DNA of 64,000 bases from Candidatus Poribacteria bacterium. GTDB lineage: Bacteria > Poribacteria > WGA-4E > WGA-3G. The notes beneath the pieces were generated by a model. That model was given only the letters and a program-made list of their open reading frames with translations. It made no database searches and was not told the origin of the DNA. The position numbers and the translations under genes are program-made. This document shows positions 24,011 through 31,815 of the stretch, piece after piece. Numbering within the stretch: position 1 is the stretch's first letter; each line of letters begins with the position of its first letter. The stretch is taken from contig VXPE01000112.1 in NCBI GenBank assembly GCA_009839745.1, forward strand, positions 1 to 64,000, in the 5' to 3' direction.

Positions 24011-25549
24011 CCCGAAACTATTTTTGGGGATGACGAGTTCCGTTGACTTCCCGCTCCACTCTTGGATACGGACTTCGATTTTGGCAGATCCCTCCATTTC
24101 GGCGTTTCCACCGTTGCTTGCATTGAGTCTCTCATCAGCAACATAACGGTAGTTAATGTCGCCTTTGTAACGCTTACCGTCAATTAGAAGCTGCGGTTCG
24201 TATTGCTCACCCGTCCGATTGCTAACGAGGATCGTCAGATGTTCCACAGCATTCCCACCGATGGCTTGTGCCTGAATACCGGGCATCTGTTTACCCTTAT
24301 ATTCTATGGCGCCTTCCAGAACGGGCTGATTTTGAATTGAAAGGCGGAACTGTGTGTCAGCCGCAGCGAACGCCTCACCGATGAGTTGAAAAGCAGGATA
24401 GACAGCACGTCGAATCGTATTACCGAAATCGGATTTGGGTTCACCCCCATATTTCCAGAATGTACCATCAGGATTCTCAGGGACTATCAGCGAAAACGCA
24501 GGGAATCCCTTTCCGGGACCGGCGATGACGTGGAAGTTTGCCTGTGTAACATTCGGAATCGCTAACATTTTTAGAAAAAAATCGCCCACATACATCGCAT
24601 GGAGTTGGGTATTCGCGACCCGGTTTGCCGGGTTAGCGATGTTCCACTCAGTTATCCACATCTCCTTATTTGGAAACAGTTTTTCATAGTAGTCAATTGC
24701 CTCTGCGACATCAAAGTGAATCCATCCCATGAGGTAGCCTCGCATCTCCTCTATCTCTTTTTTTCGAAGAGCTTTGTAGGCATAGACATGGACGGTATAA
24801 GCATCGTAAAAACTATTATCGGCTGCGAGACCTTCATCCCATTTCCGTTGTTGTTTCTTGACGAACCAGCCCTCCTTGTGGAAGGCAATCGGAGTAGCAC
24901 ACACGGATACCTTTATATCAGGGTTGACGGCTTTCATTGCTGCAGCATGTTTCTTGGCTTCCGTTATGTAGGTTCCAACGGTCGGGTATTTGTTGAGGTA
25001 ATGCGGTAGATAGTATTCGTTCCCGAGTTCCCAATACGTAATCTGATAGCCCTTGTCTTTAGCGTAGCGGACCCATGCCGCACTCTCCTCTGGGCTGCCT
25101 GTCCATAAGTTTACAACAACAATAGGCGTTATATTCAACGAGTTACATAACCGCATAAAATCGTCGAAAAGGATTTTACCGTTTCGCAGCCTTTGAAGTC
25201 TGACGTAATTTCTCTTCATCCGTCCATTAAGCTTCGGACTCAGCGTCGATACCATTTCATTCTCAAAAAAGCCGCCCGGTTCCCAATGATAGAAGTTCCC
25301 AACCGCTCCACCAGGAAATCGTAGTGTTTTTGGTGCAAGTTCCTTCGTTAAGGCAACAAAATCGTCATCAAGGTAGCCGTAATCGCCGTTTATCATGTTT
25401 GTATTGAAGCCATAAAGTGCTTGACGGAGCGGTTGTCCGTTACGTGTATCAATTTCCAAAGAGAGTGTATCAGGCAGCGATTTTTGGGTTTGACAACCGA
25501 TTACCAGAAATAGTGTCAGCATCCCCAGCACCTTGCCAACTTTGGTCAT
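23978..25549 (-). CDS. Lipoprotein glycoside hydrolase, clan GH-A, alpha-L-arabinofuranosidase-like (GH51)
   Basis: This 523-residue protein has a lipoprotein signal with lipobox VIGC (Cys about 19). A TIM-barrel glycosidase follows. YWELGNEYY holds the probable acid/base glutamate and MWITEWNIA the probable nucleophile. A C-terminal beta-sandwich begins near residue 420. The fold and motifs resemble GH51 and GH39-type enzymes. It may trim or remodel the exported polymer in the periplasm. The last residues (YRSVR and stop) are encoded by the arm of an intergenic repeat element. It overlaps the O-antigen ligase gene by 4 bases. Confidence 0.78.
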   Translation of the reverse strand: MTKVGKVLGMLTLFLVIGCQTQKSLPDTLSLEIDTRNGQPLRQALYGFNTNMINGDYGYLDDDFVALTKELAPKTLRFPGGAVGNFYHWEPGGFFENEMVSTLSPKLNGRMKRNYVRLQRLRNGKILFDDFMRLCNSLNITPIVVVNLWTGSPEESAAWVRYAKDKGYQITYWELGNEYYLPHYLNKYPTVGTYITEAKKHAAAMKAVNPDIKVSVCATPIAFHKEGWFVKKQQRKWDEGLAADNSFYDAYTVHVYAYKALRKKEIEEMRGYLMGWIHFDVAEAIDYYEKLFPNKEMWITEWNIANPANRVANTQLHAMYVGDFFLKMLAIPNVTQANFHVIAGPGKGFPAFSLIVPENPDGTFWKYGGEPKSDFGNTIRRAVYPAFQLIGEAFAAADTQFRLSIQNQPVLEGAIEYKGKQMPGIQAQAIGGNAVEHLTILVSNRTGEQYEPQLLIDGKRYKGDINYRYVADERLNASNGGNAEMEGSAKIEVRIQEWSGKSTELVIPKNSFGILMIPYRSVR

Positions 25550-26925
25550 AATGTTATCCTCAGCGGTCTATAGGTTGGGAGTGATCTATCGCTGGCGAAC
25601 ATAAGTCCAGCGCAGAGCCAAAAGTAAAATCCATAACCTCGATATTCAAGGGTTCGATTAAAGAAAAGCAAGAATACCGTAACAGCGACAAGACAAAGCA
25701 TAATAATCGCAATCCGTTGTGTCACGTTCGCAGCAGGGGTCCCCGCGTCCACAACAGATGATGGACTGACAGCTCTTTTGTAAAGACTGAGTGCGGCGCG
25801 AAAGAGTCGATAAAATATCAAAGCGAAAAAACCCAATCCCAATATACCATAGAAACAGAGGATAGCTACCCAATAAACATCTTTGAACCCGCTTTTACTG
25901 AGTATCTTGAGAAGGTAGGAGCGTTTGCTCACATTGAGTCCTTCTATCGTGGTGTTCTGGTCGGCTCCATACCCTAAGATCGGTTTGTTCACGAGGACTG
26001 TTGGAACATTTCCGATCAATGCCCCGAGTCTCTGTTTTTGTGCAACACGGACATAAGACCCAGAAAATACGCCTGTTACATTGCCGACGAGCCCAACCCT
26101 CGCTTTACGGGGATTTACGTATTCAAGGTTAAACGGGTTTGCCACTGCCAACAGGATTCCGAAGATTAGAACAGTCGCTACGGCTAAGCGAAGTGTCTTT
26201 TTCCACCCGTGGTGGAAGTAGAACCACGCTCCCCCTGCGAGAAGGGCAGAGAAGGTTGCGGCGCGCGAATACGAACGCGCGATGAAGAAAAAGAGTATAA
26301 TTGCGCCGAGCAGGTTCAGGTATTCAAGTCGCCGAATACGGGAGAGATAGACGATGAGAACGAGAATCATAAAGATACCATAAATCACTGTATCGCCTAA
26401 AGTCCCATAGACACTACCAATCTCTCTACCAAGTTCGAGTAGCCGGTATTCCTTCACGAAGCCGCCTATAGTGAGCGTTGCTTCCCGCGGAAGAAAAAAA
26501 TCAAATGCGGGGGTCCCTCCCAACCATTGAATGACACCCGCGGTAACCTGAAAAATACCGACACCCAGAATTATGCGTAACAGGATCGTAATACGCCTTT
26601 CGGAGAGGGCAGAGTTCGCTACCAGATAAAAAAGTACAATATAACGCGCAAAGGGTCGAATGTTGTAAAGACTGCCCATCAAGGGGGATCCGTTTATGAG
26701 TATTGACAACAAGACGACGCTGTAAAAGCCTATAATCGGTAAATCAATTGCTGTTTTGACGAAGGGAATGCCCCGATGCAGTTTATGGATGACGAGTTTT
26801 CCAAAGGCAACATAGATAAGGATTTCACTCAAAAACCTTAAATAAGAATAGACAGTATCACTAACGGGCAAAAACTTCAGTATAAACTCTTCAAAGGCGA
26901 TGTATCCCGTCAAAAAGTAAATCAT
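25546..26925 (-). CDS. O-antigen ligase/polymerase family membrane protein
   Basis: This 459-residue protein has about 11 or 12 transmembrane helices and a large periplasmic loop (about 265-330) containing RVAQKQRLGALIGNVP and ILGYGADQNT. This matches the Wzy/WaaL O-antigen ligase-polymerase fold. It probably polymerises lipid-linked repeat units or ligates the polymer to its carrier. The ATG at 26925 directly follows the end of the MITE-like element at 26926-27163, which supplies GCAAGGA. Stop overlaps the GH51-like start. Confidence 0.87.
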   Translation of the reverse strand: MIYFLTGYIAFEEFILKFLPVSDTVYSYLRFLSEILIYVAFGKLVIHKLHRGIPFVKTAIDLPIIGFYSVVLLSILINGSPLMGSLYNIRPFARYIVLFYLVANSALSERRITILLRIILGVGIFQVTAGVIQWLGGTPAFDFFLPREATLTIGGFVKEYRLLELGREIGSVYGTLGDTVIYGIFMILVLIVYLSRIRRLEYLNLLGAIILFFFIARSYSRAATFSALLAGGAWFYFHHGWKKTLRLAVATVLIFGILLAVANPFNLEYVNPRKARVGLVGNVTGVFSGSYVRVAQKQRLGALIGNVPTVLVNKPILGYGADQNTTIEGLNVSKRSYLLKILSKSGFKDVYWVAILCFYGILGLGFFALIFYRLFRAALSLYKRAVSPSSVVDAGTPAANVTQRIAIIMLCLVAVTVFLLFFNRTLEYRGYGFYFWLCAGLMFASDRSLPTYRPLRITL

Positions 26926-27163
26926 TTTTTAATTATTCCTTGCGGTTCGGTCAGGTCGGTTTGACAAATGAAGTGCCTTTCCGTATATCCGTTCTCCATT
27001 TCATTACGAACTATGTGCTTGGGTTTACCCAAGACAGTAGCCTGCAACAATACGCAGAAACGCCCAAGCAAAAACCCCAAGCAAAAAAAACGCAGGCGGA
27101 TTTGAGAAACGCACGTCAAAGTCCAAACGCACATTGTTCCTCCGCAAGGTAAAATTAAAAAAA
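26926..27163 (-). repeat. MITE-like element, type A, 238 bp, exactly between two genes
   Basis: The plus-strand left end is TTTTTAATTATTCCTTGCGG and the right end is CCGCAAGGTAAAATTAAAAA. They form inverted ends of about 20 bases. The left end abuts the ATG of the O-antigen ligase gene and the right end abuts the TAA of a sulfotransferase gene. The interior contains TAGCCTGCAACAATACGCAG (27043-27062), also found at 29094 and, inverted, near 41783, and TCTCCATTTCATTACGA, also found near 30655. Confidence 0.85.
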
Positions 27164-28090
27164 TTAAGAATTCCAAGAAGAAAGATCTCTGTCTAATAAC
27201 GCAGCCAATTGATCGTTAAATGGCTGAAAATACGCCATCTGGCGTTCACGCGTCTGTGGATTGATGGGAGGCGGTACTGAACCCATATTTTCCGTCGGAG
27301 ACCTGTCGTTCCAATCCAGAACGGCTTTTCTCAACTTGTAAGCGGTAGCATCTGGAACGAGTTTGCGAATGGCTCTCCTGAGCGGATTATGAGATGCCAG
27401 AAATTGTGTAAACAGAAAGTTGAACCGCTCGGAACGCGGCAGCGTGGCTTGGTTATGCCGTTCACCGATTGTGGGGCTGAAATCCGCACTGATCCCTATA
27501 CACGCAAAGAGTTGCTGACAGACAGCTTCGGCGTTATCCTTTAAATCATCGGTTAAGACGCAATGCACGTGACCGGCACCAAATTGGGTTATCAAATTCT
27601 TGACATGCGGGTAATAGATGCCGTTGTATTGATAAGCGCATTGTCTCCATTTAAACCAGCCTTCGTTCAGGCGGGTTTCCTCGGCAGCAAGTGCCTTTTC
27701 ATAAGTTTTGATGTTCTCCCACCCTCTCCGCCGAGCCCACCAATAGGCAGAATACGCTCGCGCGACAGGTTCCCGTAGGAGGACGACGAGGTGTATCTCA
27801 GGATTGTGTTCATAAATCCGTTGCATGACTTCCGGTGAATGCATCACCATCACATTCTTCGCGATCAGATGCTTATCCTGAATCTCATCGTGGGAATTCT
27901 GTCCAGTAAAGTATTTCCCAAAAGCCCATTCATACCCGCGCGTATATTCACGCGCCTGCAGGAAGAACGTCATCTCCGGTTGGGCATGCGTGTGGATATC
28001 GGGATGCTGCGCCAAGTAGCGGAGGAGCGAAGAGGTCCCCGCCTTCTGCGCGCCAACAATCATCAACTGGATTTTTCCCAAGTTTCCCAT
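27164..28090 (-). CDS. Sulfotransferase family protein (heparan N-deacetylase/sulfotransferase-like)
   Basis: This 308-residue enzyme has the PAPS loop GAQKAGTSS at 13-21 and the 3'-phosphate motif LREPVARAYSAYWW. GAQKAGTTSL-type loops with this spacing are found in the carbohydrate sulfotransferases related to the heparan sulfate family. NEGWFKWRQCAYQYNGIYYPHV is a typical acceptor-binding segment. Its 5' end overlaps the preceding sulfotransferase gene by 28 bases. Its TAA abuts the repeat element at 26926-27163. Confidence 0.92.
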   Translation of the reverse strand: MGNLGKIQLMIVGAQKAGTSSLLRYLAQHPDIHTHAQPEMTFFLQAREYTRGYEWAFGKYFTGQNSHDEIQDKHLIAKNVMVMHSPEVMQRIYEHNPEIHLVVLLREPVARAYSAYWWARRRGWENIKTYEKALAAEETRLNEGWFKWRQCAYQYNGIYYPHVKNLITQFGAGHVHCVLTDDLKDNAEAVCQQLFACIGISADFSPTIGERHNQATLPRSERFNFLFTQFLASHNPLRRAIRKLVPDATAYKLRKAVLDWNDRSPTENMGSVPPPINPQTRERQMAYFQPFNDQLAALLDRDLSSWNS

Positions 28091-29037
28091 GGTATCGATG
28101 CCCCCATCAATTCGCCGAGAGCCTGAACATCCGACGTGTAATAATCGATCAAACGGTGTCGCGTTTCTTCTGACACCTGCGTCTCCTCATCCGTCTGCGC
28201 GTTCAATCGGAGATAGAGTGGTTCAATTGTTCGTCTTATGGATCGCAACGGGATATGAATGATCGGTTTGTCATGCGTCCACTGTCGCAATCGAAACCGG
28301 AAGTCCCTATATTTTCGATGCAACTCAGAATTTCGCATCTGCTGCGTCCGATTTGTTACTTTAAAGCCGTAATCGCCATAAAAACCGGCATCAATACCAG
28401 CGAAGTCACATAATTTTGCCATAGTGTCCGCGGGTTGTGCGGCAAGTTTCTCATAAAAAAGGATGTGGACACGCTCCGGACCGAATCGGTTAAAATAATG
28501 CTCCAGATAGATAGTATAACACCCCTGCTGAAGTGTTTGCAAGTGCTGTTCTTCTGTCTTTTCATGGCGATTCGTAGTAGCGAAAAGCAATTCAACATAC
28601 GCGTCAAAACTCAAAGTTTGGGGCAACTTGCCAATTTGTTTTGCAAATCGATACCAAGAGATCAACCTGGAAATCGGTTCACGGAGACTGAAGACTAACT
28701 TTGCATGGGGTAGCGATGTAGCAATTCTCTCACGGGCTGCATTACAATATAGATAGTCAGGGGTCGACTCCATCCGAAGCTGCGTTCCATCAACATCAGG
28801 AAACAAAAGATTGTATTCTTCCACAGCCCCCCCCTGTTGATCTTCTCTATATCGGTATTTTGACGGAAGCGGATAGTCACCGCTGAGAAAAAACCGGGTT
28901 TCCTTGTAGGTGGCAGCACAAATAGATGGGTGGTCGGCAAGATAGATAAACAGCGAGGTTGTCGCTGCCTTCGTGGTCCCCCCTATGATGAGATAGCGAT
29001 AGTCCGCAACACTCTTTAAACGATTGAATCTGGGCAT
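28063..29037 (-). CDS. Sulfotransferase family protein
   Basis: This 324-residue enzyme has the PAPS loop in YLIIGGTTKAATTSLFIYL (about 14-32) and a 3'-phosphate motif LVFSLREPISRLISWYRF. KPIIHIPLRSIRRTIEP and a final ISIPWETWEKS-like tail are non-catalytic. I chose the ATG at 29037; an in-frame start at 29106 would add 23 residues translated from the GTAGCCTGCAACAATACGC repeat. It overlaps the next sulfotransferase gene by 28 bases. The two enzymes differ enough to imply different sulfation positions (inference). Confidence 0.88.
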   Translation of the reverse strand: MPRFNRLKSVADYRYLIIGGTTKAATTSLFIYLADHPSICAATYKETRFFLSGDYPLPSKYRYREDQQGGAVEEYNLLFPDVDGTQLRMESTPDYLYCNAARERIATSLPHAKLVFSLREPISRLISWYRFAKQIGKLPQTLSFDAYVELLFATTNRHEKTEEQHLQTLQQGCYTIYLEHYFNRFGPERVHILFYEKLAAQPADTMAKLCDFAGIDAGFYGDYGFKVTNRTQQMRNSELHRKYRDFRFRLRQWTHDKPIIHIPLRSIRRTIEPLYLRLNAQTDEETQVSEETRHRLIDYYTSDVQALGELMGASIPWETWEKSS

Positions 29038-29092
29038 CGTTCCACTTTGTTCCACGATCAACTTCCGACTTAAAAACTTAATAAAAAAGAAC

Positions 29093-29123
29093 GTAGCCTG
29101 CAACAATACGCAGAAATACGCAG
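29093..29123. repeat. Dispersed intergenic module (GTAGCCTGCAACAATACGCAG)
   Basis: GTAGCCTGCAACAATACGCA followed by GAAATACGCAG. The same segment occurs at 27042 in the element between two other genes and, inverted, near 41783 between pnkp and hen1. Here it lies upstream of a sulfotransferase gene. Three copies in one window mark it as a component of the dispersed elements. Confidence 0.75.
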
Positions 29124-29177
29124 ATTACTTCCAATTCCAGTAAATCTACATACTTCCCGACAGGGCTAAATTAAAAG

Positions 29178-30551
29178 TTAAAACCAAGACACCCGTGTTC
29201 TTCGGAGGAGATACGTCAGATTTCCAACAGCAAGAAGCGCAGTGATTGATACGGATAACGCAACGGATAGCAGCCACCACGTTTCCATTAACCCGTACGC
29301 TATCAGAAAATTGAGTATCGCCATCGTCACCATATTTGTGAAAATAGCGCGGTATGCCTTTTGGGCGTAAAGCCCAGCATTCAGCACAGGTATCAGACAG
29401 GAGAATACCATTCCTGTGCTGAGCCAAAAGAGGAGTTGTCCTATCAATTCAATTGACATTTCATTGATTGTGCCTCTCCCATACAAGAGCCAGCTGATCT
29501 TTCCATGGAATACCAACAGGACCAGGGTTACTGGAAATCCGATGATGATAGCCATGCGTGCGTTTCGGTTGAGCGTCCGCCCTAATTCCACCTTATTGTT
29601 TGCTGCGTCGTGCTCAGTAGTCGTGCGATCACCATCACCGCGCCGGCGTGTTACCACTGTCGCCATATCGGGCAAACCGGTTGTCGCAATACTGATACCG
29701 ATGAGGGTCTGTAACGCCGAACAGATTTGGAAGGCAGACTTATAGAGCGTGATAGCACCACTGCCAAGTTGTGAAACAAGATACACTTCAACGAGTAAAC
29801 GGTTCACGATTTGCCGTATCCCGAAGCCGAATGTCGGTAGGGCAACCGTATTTTTCAAAGAACGCAGCGTGTCCACAGAAACGCCTGTAAACGCATACCG
29901 GTGCCCCGTTCGATATGCCCCGAGGCAGAGCCACCCAAAATATGCGATAAATCCGCCTGTGTATGCCATCGCCACATAGTTTTCGAGGCGCTGTGTATTC
30001 CACAGAATCAGAAATATAAACGCCGTGGTGCCAGCCGGTAAAGCATTTCGGAGAGCAACTGTTTTGAAATGTTGCTGGCTATTTAGGAAAGCCCCCAAGA
30101 CAGTGCTGCCACATCCGAAGATAAGGAGCGGCGCACAAAATCGCAACAGTGTCGTAGTCTTCTGGACATCAACAGTCGATTTCTGTAACAACCCGGCTGC
30201 TATCCAAGGGGCAAAAAGTTCGACCAGAATGAAAATCCCGAAGCCAATACTAATCAACAAAATTAGAAGACTATTCGTGAAACGTTGGTATTCCGTGCGA
30301 GTCATCTCCTTTTCGCGTGTGACGAAAACCGGAACGAGGCTGAATTTAGCACCCTCTCGGACAATAGTATCCACCAACAGCACGACCGTTAATGCGGCAG
30401 TGAGTGCGTCCGCTGTATCGCTGAATCCAAAGCGTTTGGGAATCAAGAGGACCCGGACGAGAAGACTCAACCCCATTCCAGCAAAGGTAATCCCCATCAC
30501 CCAAAACGTCTTTTTAATGTTCCTTGCGGCTAAGTAACGTGGTCTGGACAT
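29178..30551 (-). CDS. Polysaccharide/lipid II flippase, MVF (MurJ-like) family
   Basis: This 457-residue protein has about 12-14 transmembrane helices and the MurJ/MVF pattern, including FSDTADALTAALTVVLLVDTIVREGAKFSLVPVF near the N-terminus. MurJ-like proteins flip lipid-linked saccharides; in a capsule cluster the role would be repeat-unit flipping (Wzx role). The first 14 residues (MSRPRYLAARNIKK) come from the left arm of the repeat element at 30511-30690, so the original start may differ. An ACG aligns with the position where ATG follows the arm in other copies. Confidence 0.86.
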   Translation of the reverse strand: MSRPRYLAARNIKKTFWVMGITFAGMGLSLLVRVLLIPKRFGFSDTADALTAALTVVLLVDTIVREGAKFSLVPVFVTREKEMTRTEYQRFTNSLLILLISIGFGIFILVELFAPWIAAGLLQKSTVDVQKTTTLLRFCAPLLIFGCGSTVLGAFLNSQQHFKTVALRNALPAGTTAFIFLILWNTQRLENYVAMAYTGGFIAYFGWLCLGAYRTGHRYAFTGVSVDTLRSLKNTVALPTFGFGIRQIVNRLLVEVYLVSQLGSGAITLYKSAFQICSALQTLIGISIATTGLPDMATVVTRRRGDGDRTTTEHDAANNKVELGRTLNRNARMAIIIGFPVTLVLLVFHGKISWLLYGRGTINEMSIELIGQLLFWLSTGMVFSCLIPVLNAGLYAQKAYRAIFTNMVTMAILNFLIAYGLMETWWLLSVALSVSITALLAVGNLTYLLRRTRVSWF

Positions 30552-30690
30552 TGAAGGGTTCGTATTCGAGTCGTCTGTGCCGTTGTTGCAGGTTTCGTGT
30601 TAGTGGACAAGTTCCCAAACCCAGTTGCGAATGAACCAAACACCTGCTCGTAATGAAATGGAGAGCAGTCCAAGAGCAATAGTTAAAAAT
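30511..30690 (-). repeat. MITE-like element with one A-type and one B-type end
   Basis: The left end is TTTTTAATGTTCCTTGCGG (30511-30529), followed by CTAAGTAACGTGG; the same CGGxTAAGTAACG sequence occurs near 51840. The right end, read in reverse complement from 30690, is ATTTTTAACTATTGCTCTTGG followed by CTCTCCATTTCATTACGA. The right arm supplies the TAA of the epimerase gene (30683-30685). The left arm is translated as the flippase N-terminus. Confidence 0.75.
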
Positions 30691-31681
30691 TCCAACTTTC
30701 GGGTAGATTTTTGCGAATTTCGATATCAGTAAATGGAGCGGAAGTGCGGGGACCAACGGCCTGCGCCCAAGCTGCCATTCTCTCTAACCCTTCGGGAAGG
30801 GCGACTTGTGATGTTTCTCCGAAGACACCGTGGAATTTCTCGTGTGTGCAATACGCGTGCTTCACCTCTTCTCTTGCACGCACGTTGATAACAGAGACTT
30901 CCTTTCCCATCGCTGTCATCACCAAGTCTGCCAATTCGTTGACGGATACATGCTTATCCGATCCGACGTTAAAAACCTCTCCAGAGGTTTCGGGTATATC
31001 CACAACGCGAGCGATATGTGGGGCGACATCGGCGATATGTGTGAAGGCGCGCGTCTGTTCACCGTCTCCAAAGATAACTAACGGTTCCCCTTGCATAATA
31101 TTATTCATGAAAATACCAATGACGTTTCGATACTTGTCACCGATATTCTGGAGTTCACCGTAGACGTTGTGCGGACGGAAAATAGTATACTCCAAACCGA
31201 AGAGTCGCTTTGCGGTGGCAAGTTCCTGTTCAACGGCGTATTTGGCGATACCGTAGGAATCTTCGGGCATTGGGATAAGTGCCTCGTGCATCGGGAGTTG
31301 GTTCGCGCCGTAAACAGCGATGGAGGAGGTGAACACAAACCGTTTGACGTTGTAATTTACGGCTGCATTGATGAGATTGACACTCCCGATGAGGTTGTTC
31401 TGGTAGTTAAAGCGTTTGATGAAGTGACTGAGCCCTTCCGCTGCATAGGCAGCGAGATGATAGATATAGTCGAATTGGTATTGCTCACAGAGTCGATTTA
31501 TCAGCGACACATCGAGGATACTCCCTTCAACAAAGGTTGCGGCAGGGTTCAGGTTCTCACGGAAACCGCCGCTCAAGTCATCAAGGGCAACAACGTCTGT
31601 GTCTCCCTGGCGAAGAAGTTCATTAATTACGTGGGCGCCCATAAAGCCCGCGCCCCCTGTGACTAACACTGTCTTTTTCAT
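30683..31681 (-). CDS. NAD-dependent epimerase/dehydratase, nucleotide-sugar type
   Basis: This 332-residue extended SDR has the NAD motif GGAGFMG at 9-15 and the catalytic YGIAK (Y143, K147) with SS at 119-120. FRPHNVYGELQNIGDKYRNVIGIF is typical of UDP-glucose or UDP-GlcNAc 4-epimerases. It should prepare an activated sugar for the polysaccharide. The C-terminal residues SWNF and stop overlap the repeat element. An upstream gap (31682-31815) carries only short repeats. Confidence 0.9.
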   Translation of the reverse strand: MKKTVLVTGGAGFMGAHVINELLRQGDTDVVALDDLSGGFRENLNPAATFVEGSILDVSLINRLCEQYQFDYIYHLAAYAAEGLSHFIKRFNYQNNLIGSVNLINAAVNYNVKRFVFTSSIAVYGANQLPMHEALIPMPEDSYGIAKYAVEQELATAKRLFGLEYTIFRPHNVYGELQNIGDKYRNVIGIFMNNIMQGEPLVIFGDGEQTRAFTHIADVAPHIARVVDIPETSGEVFNVGSDKHVSVNELADLVMTAMGKEVSVINVRAREEVKHAYCTHEKFHGVFGETSQVALPEGLERMAAWAQAVGPRTSAPFTDIEIRKNLPESWNF

Positions 31682-31689
31682 ATTTTTTA

Positions 31690-31812
31690 TTTAGTGGTTA
31701 ACAATCTTCAGTTAACAGTCTTCAGTTAAACACCTTGTGGCAGTCCTGTTTTTGCTTCCTGCGAGAGTATTGCTCTTAACTGACAACTGACTAACTGACA
31801 ACTGACAACCAT
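31690..31812. repeat. Cluster of short ACTGACAA/CAGTTAAC-type direct repeats
   Basis: The gap holds CTTCAGTTAACAGTCTTCAG at one end and ACTGACAACTGACTAACTGA then CAACTGACAACC at the other. Related short runs occur at 11406, 41830 and 46435. They look like slippage-prone intergenic repeats. No gene was seen here. Confidence 0.5.
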
Positions 31813-31815
31813 TCC

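Noticed and set aside
26922-27176. 84-residue minus-strand frame in the MITE-like element
   Set aside because: It is a translation of the repeat; a similar peptide (FCVLLQAT) appears in another copy near 41780.
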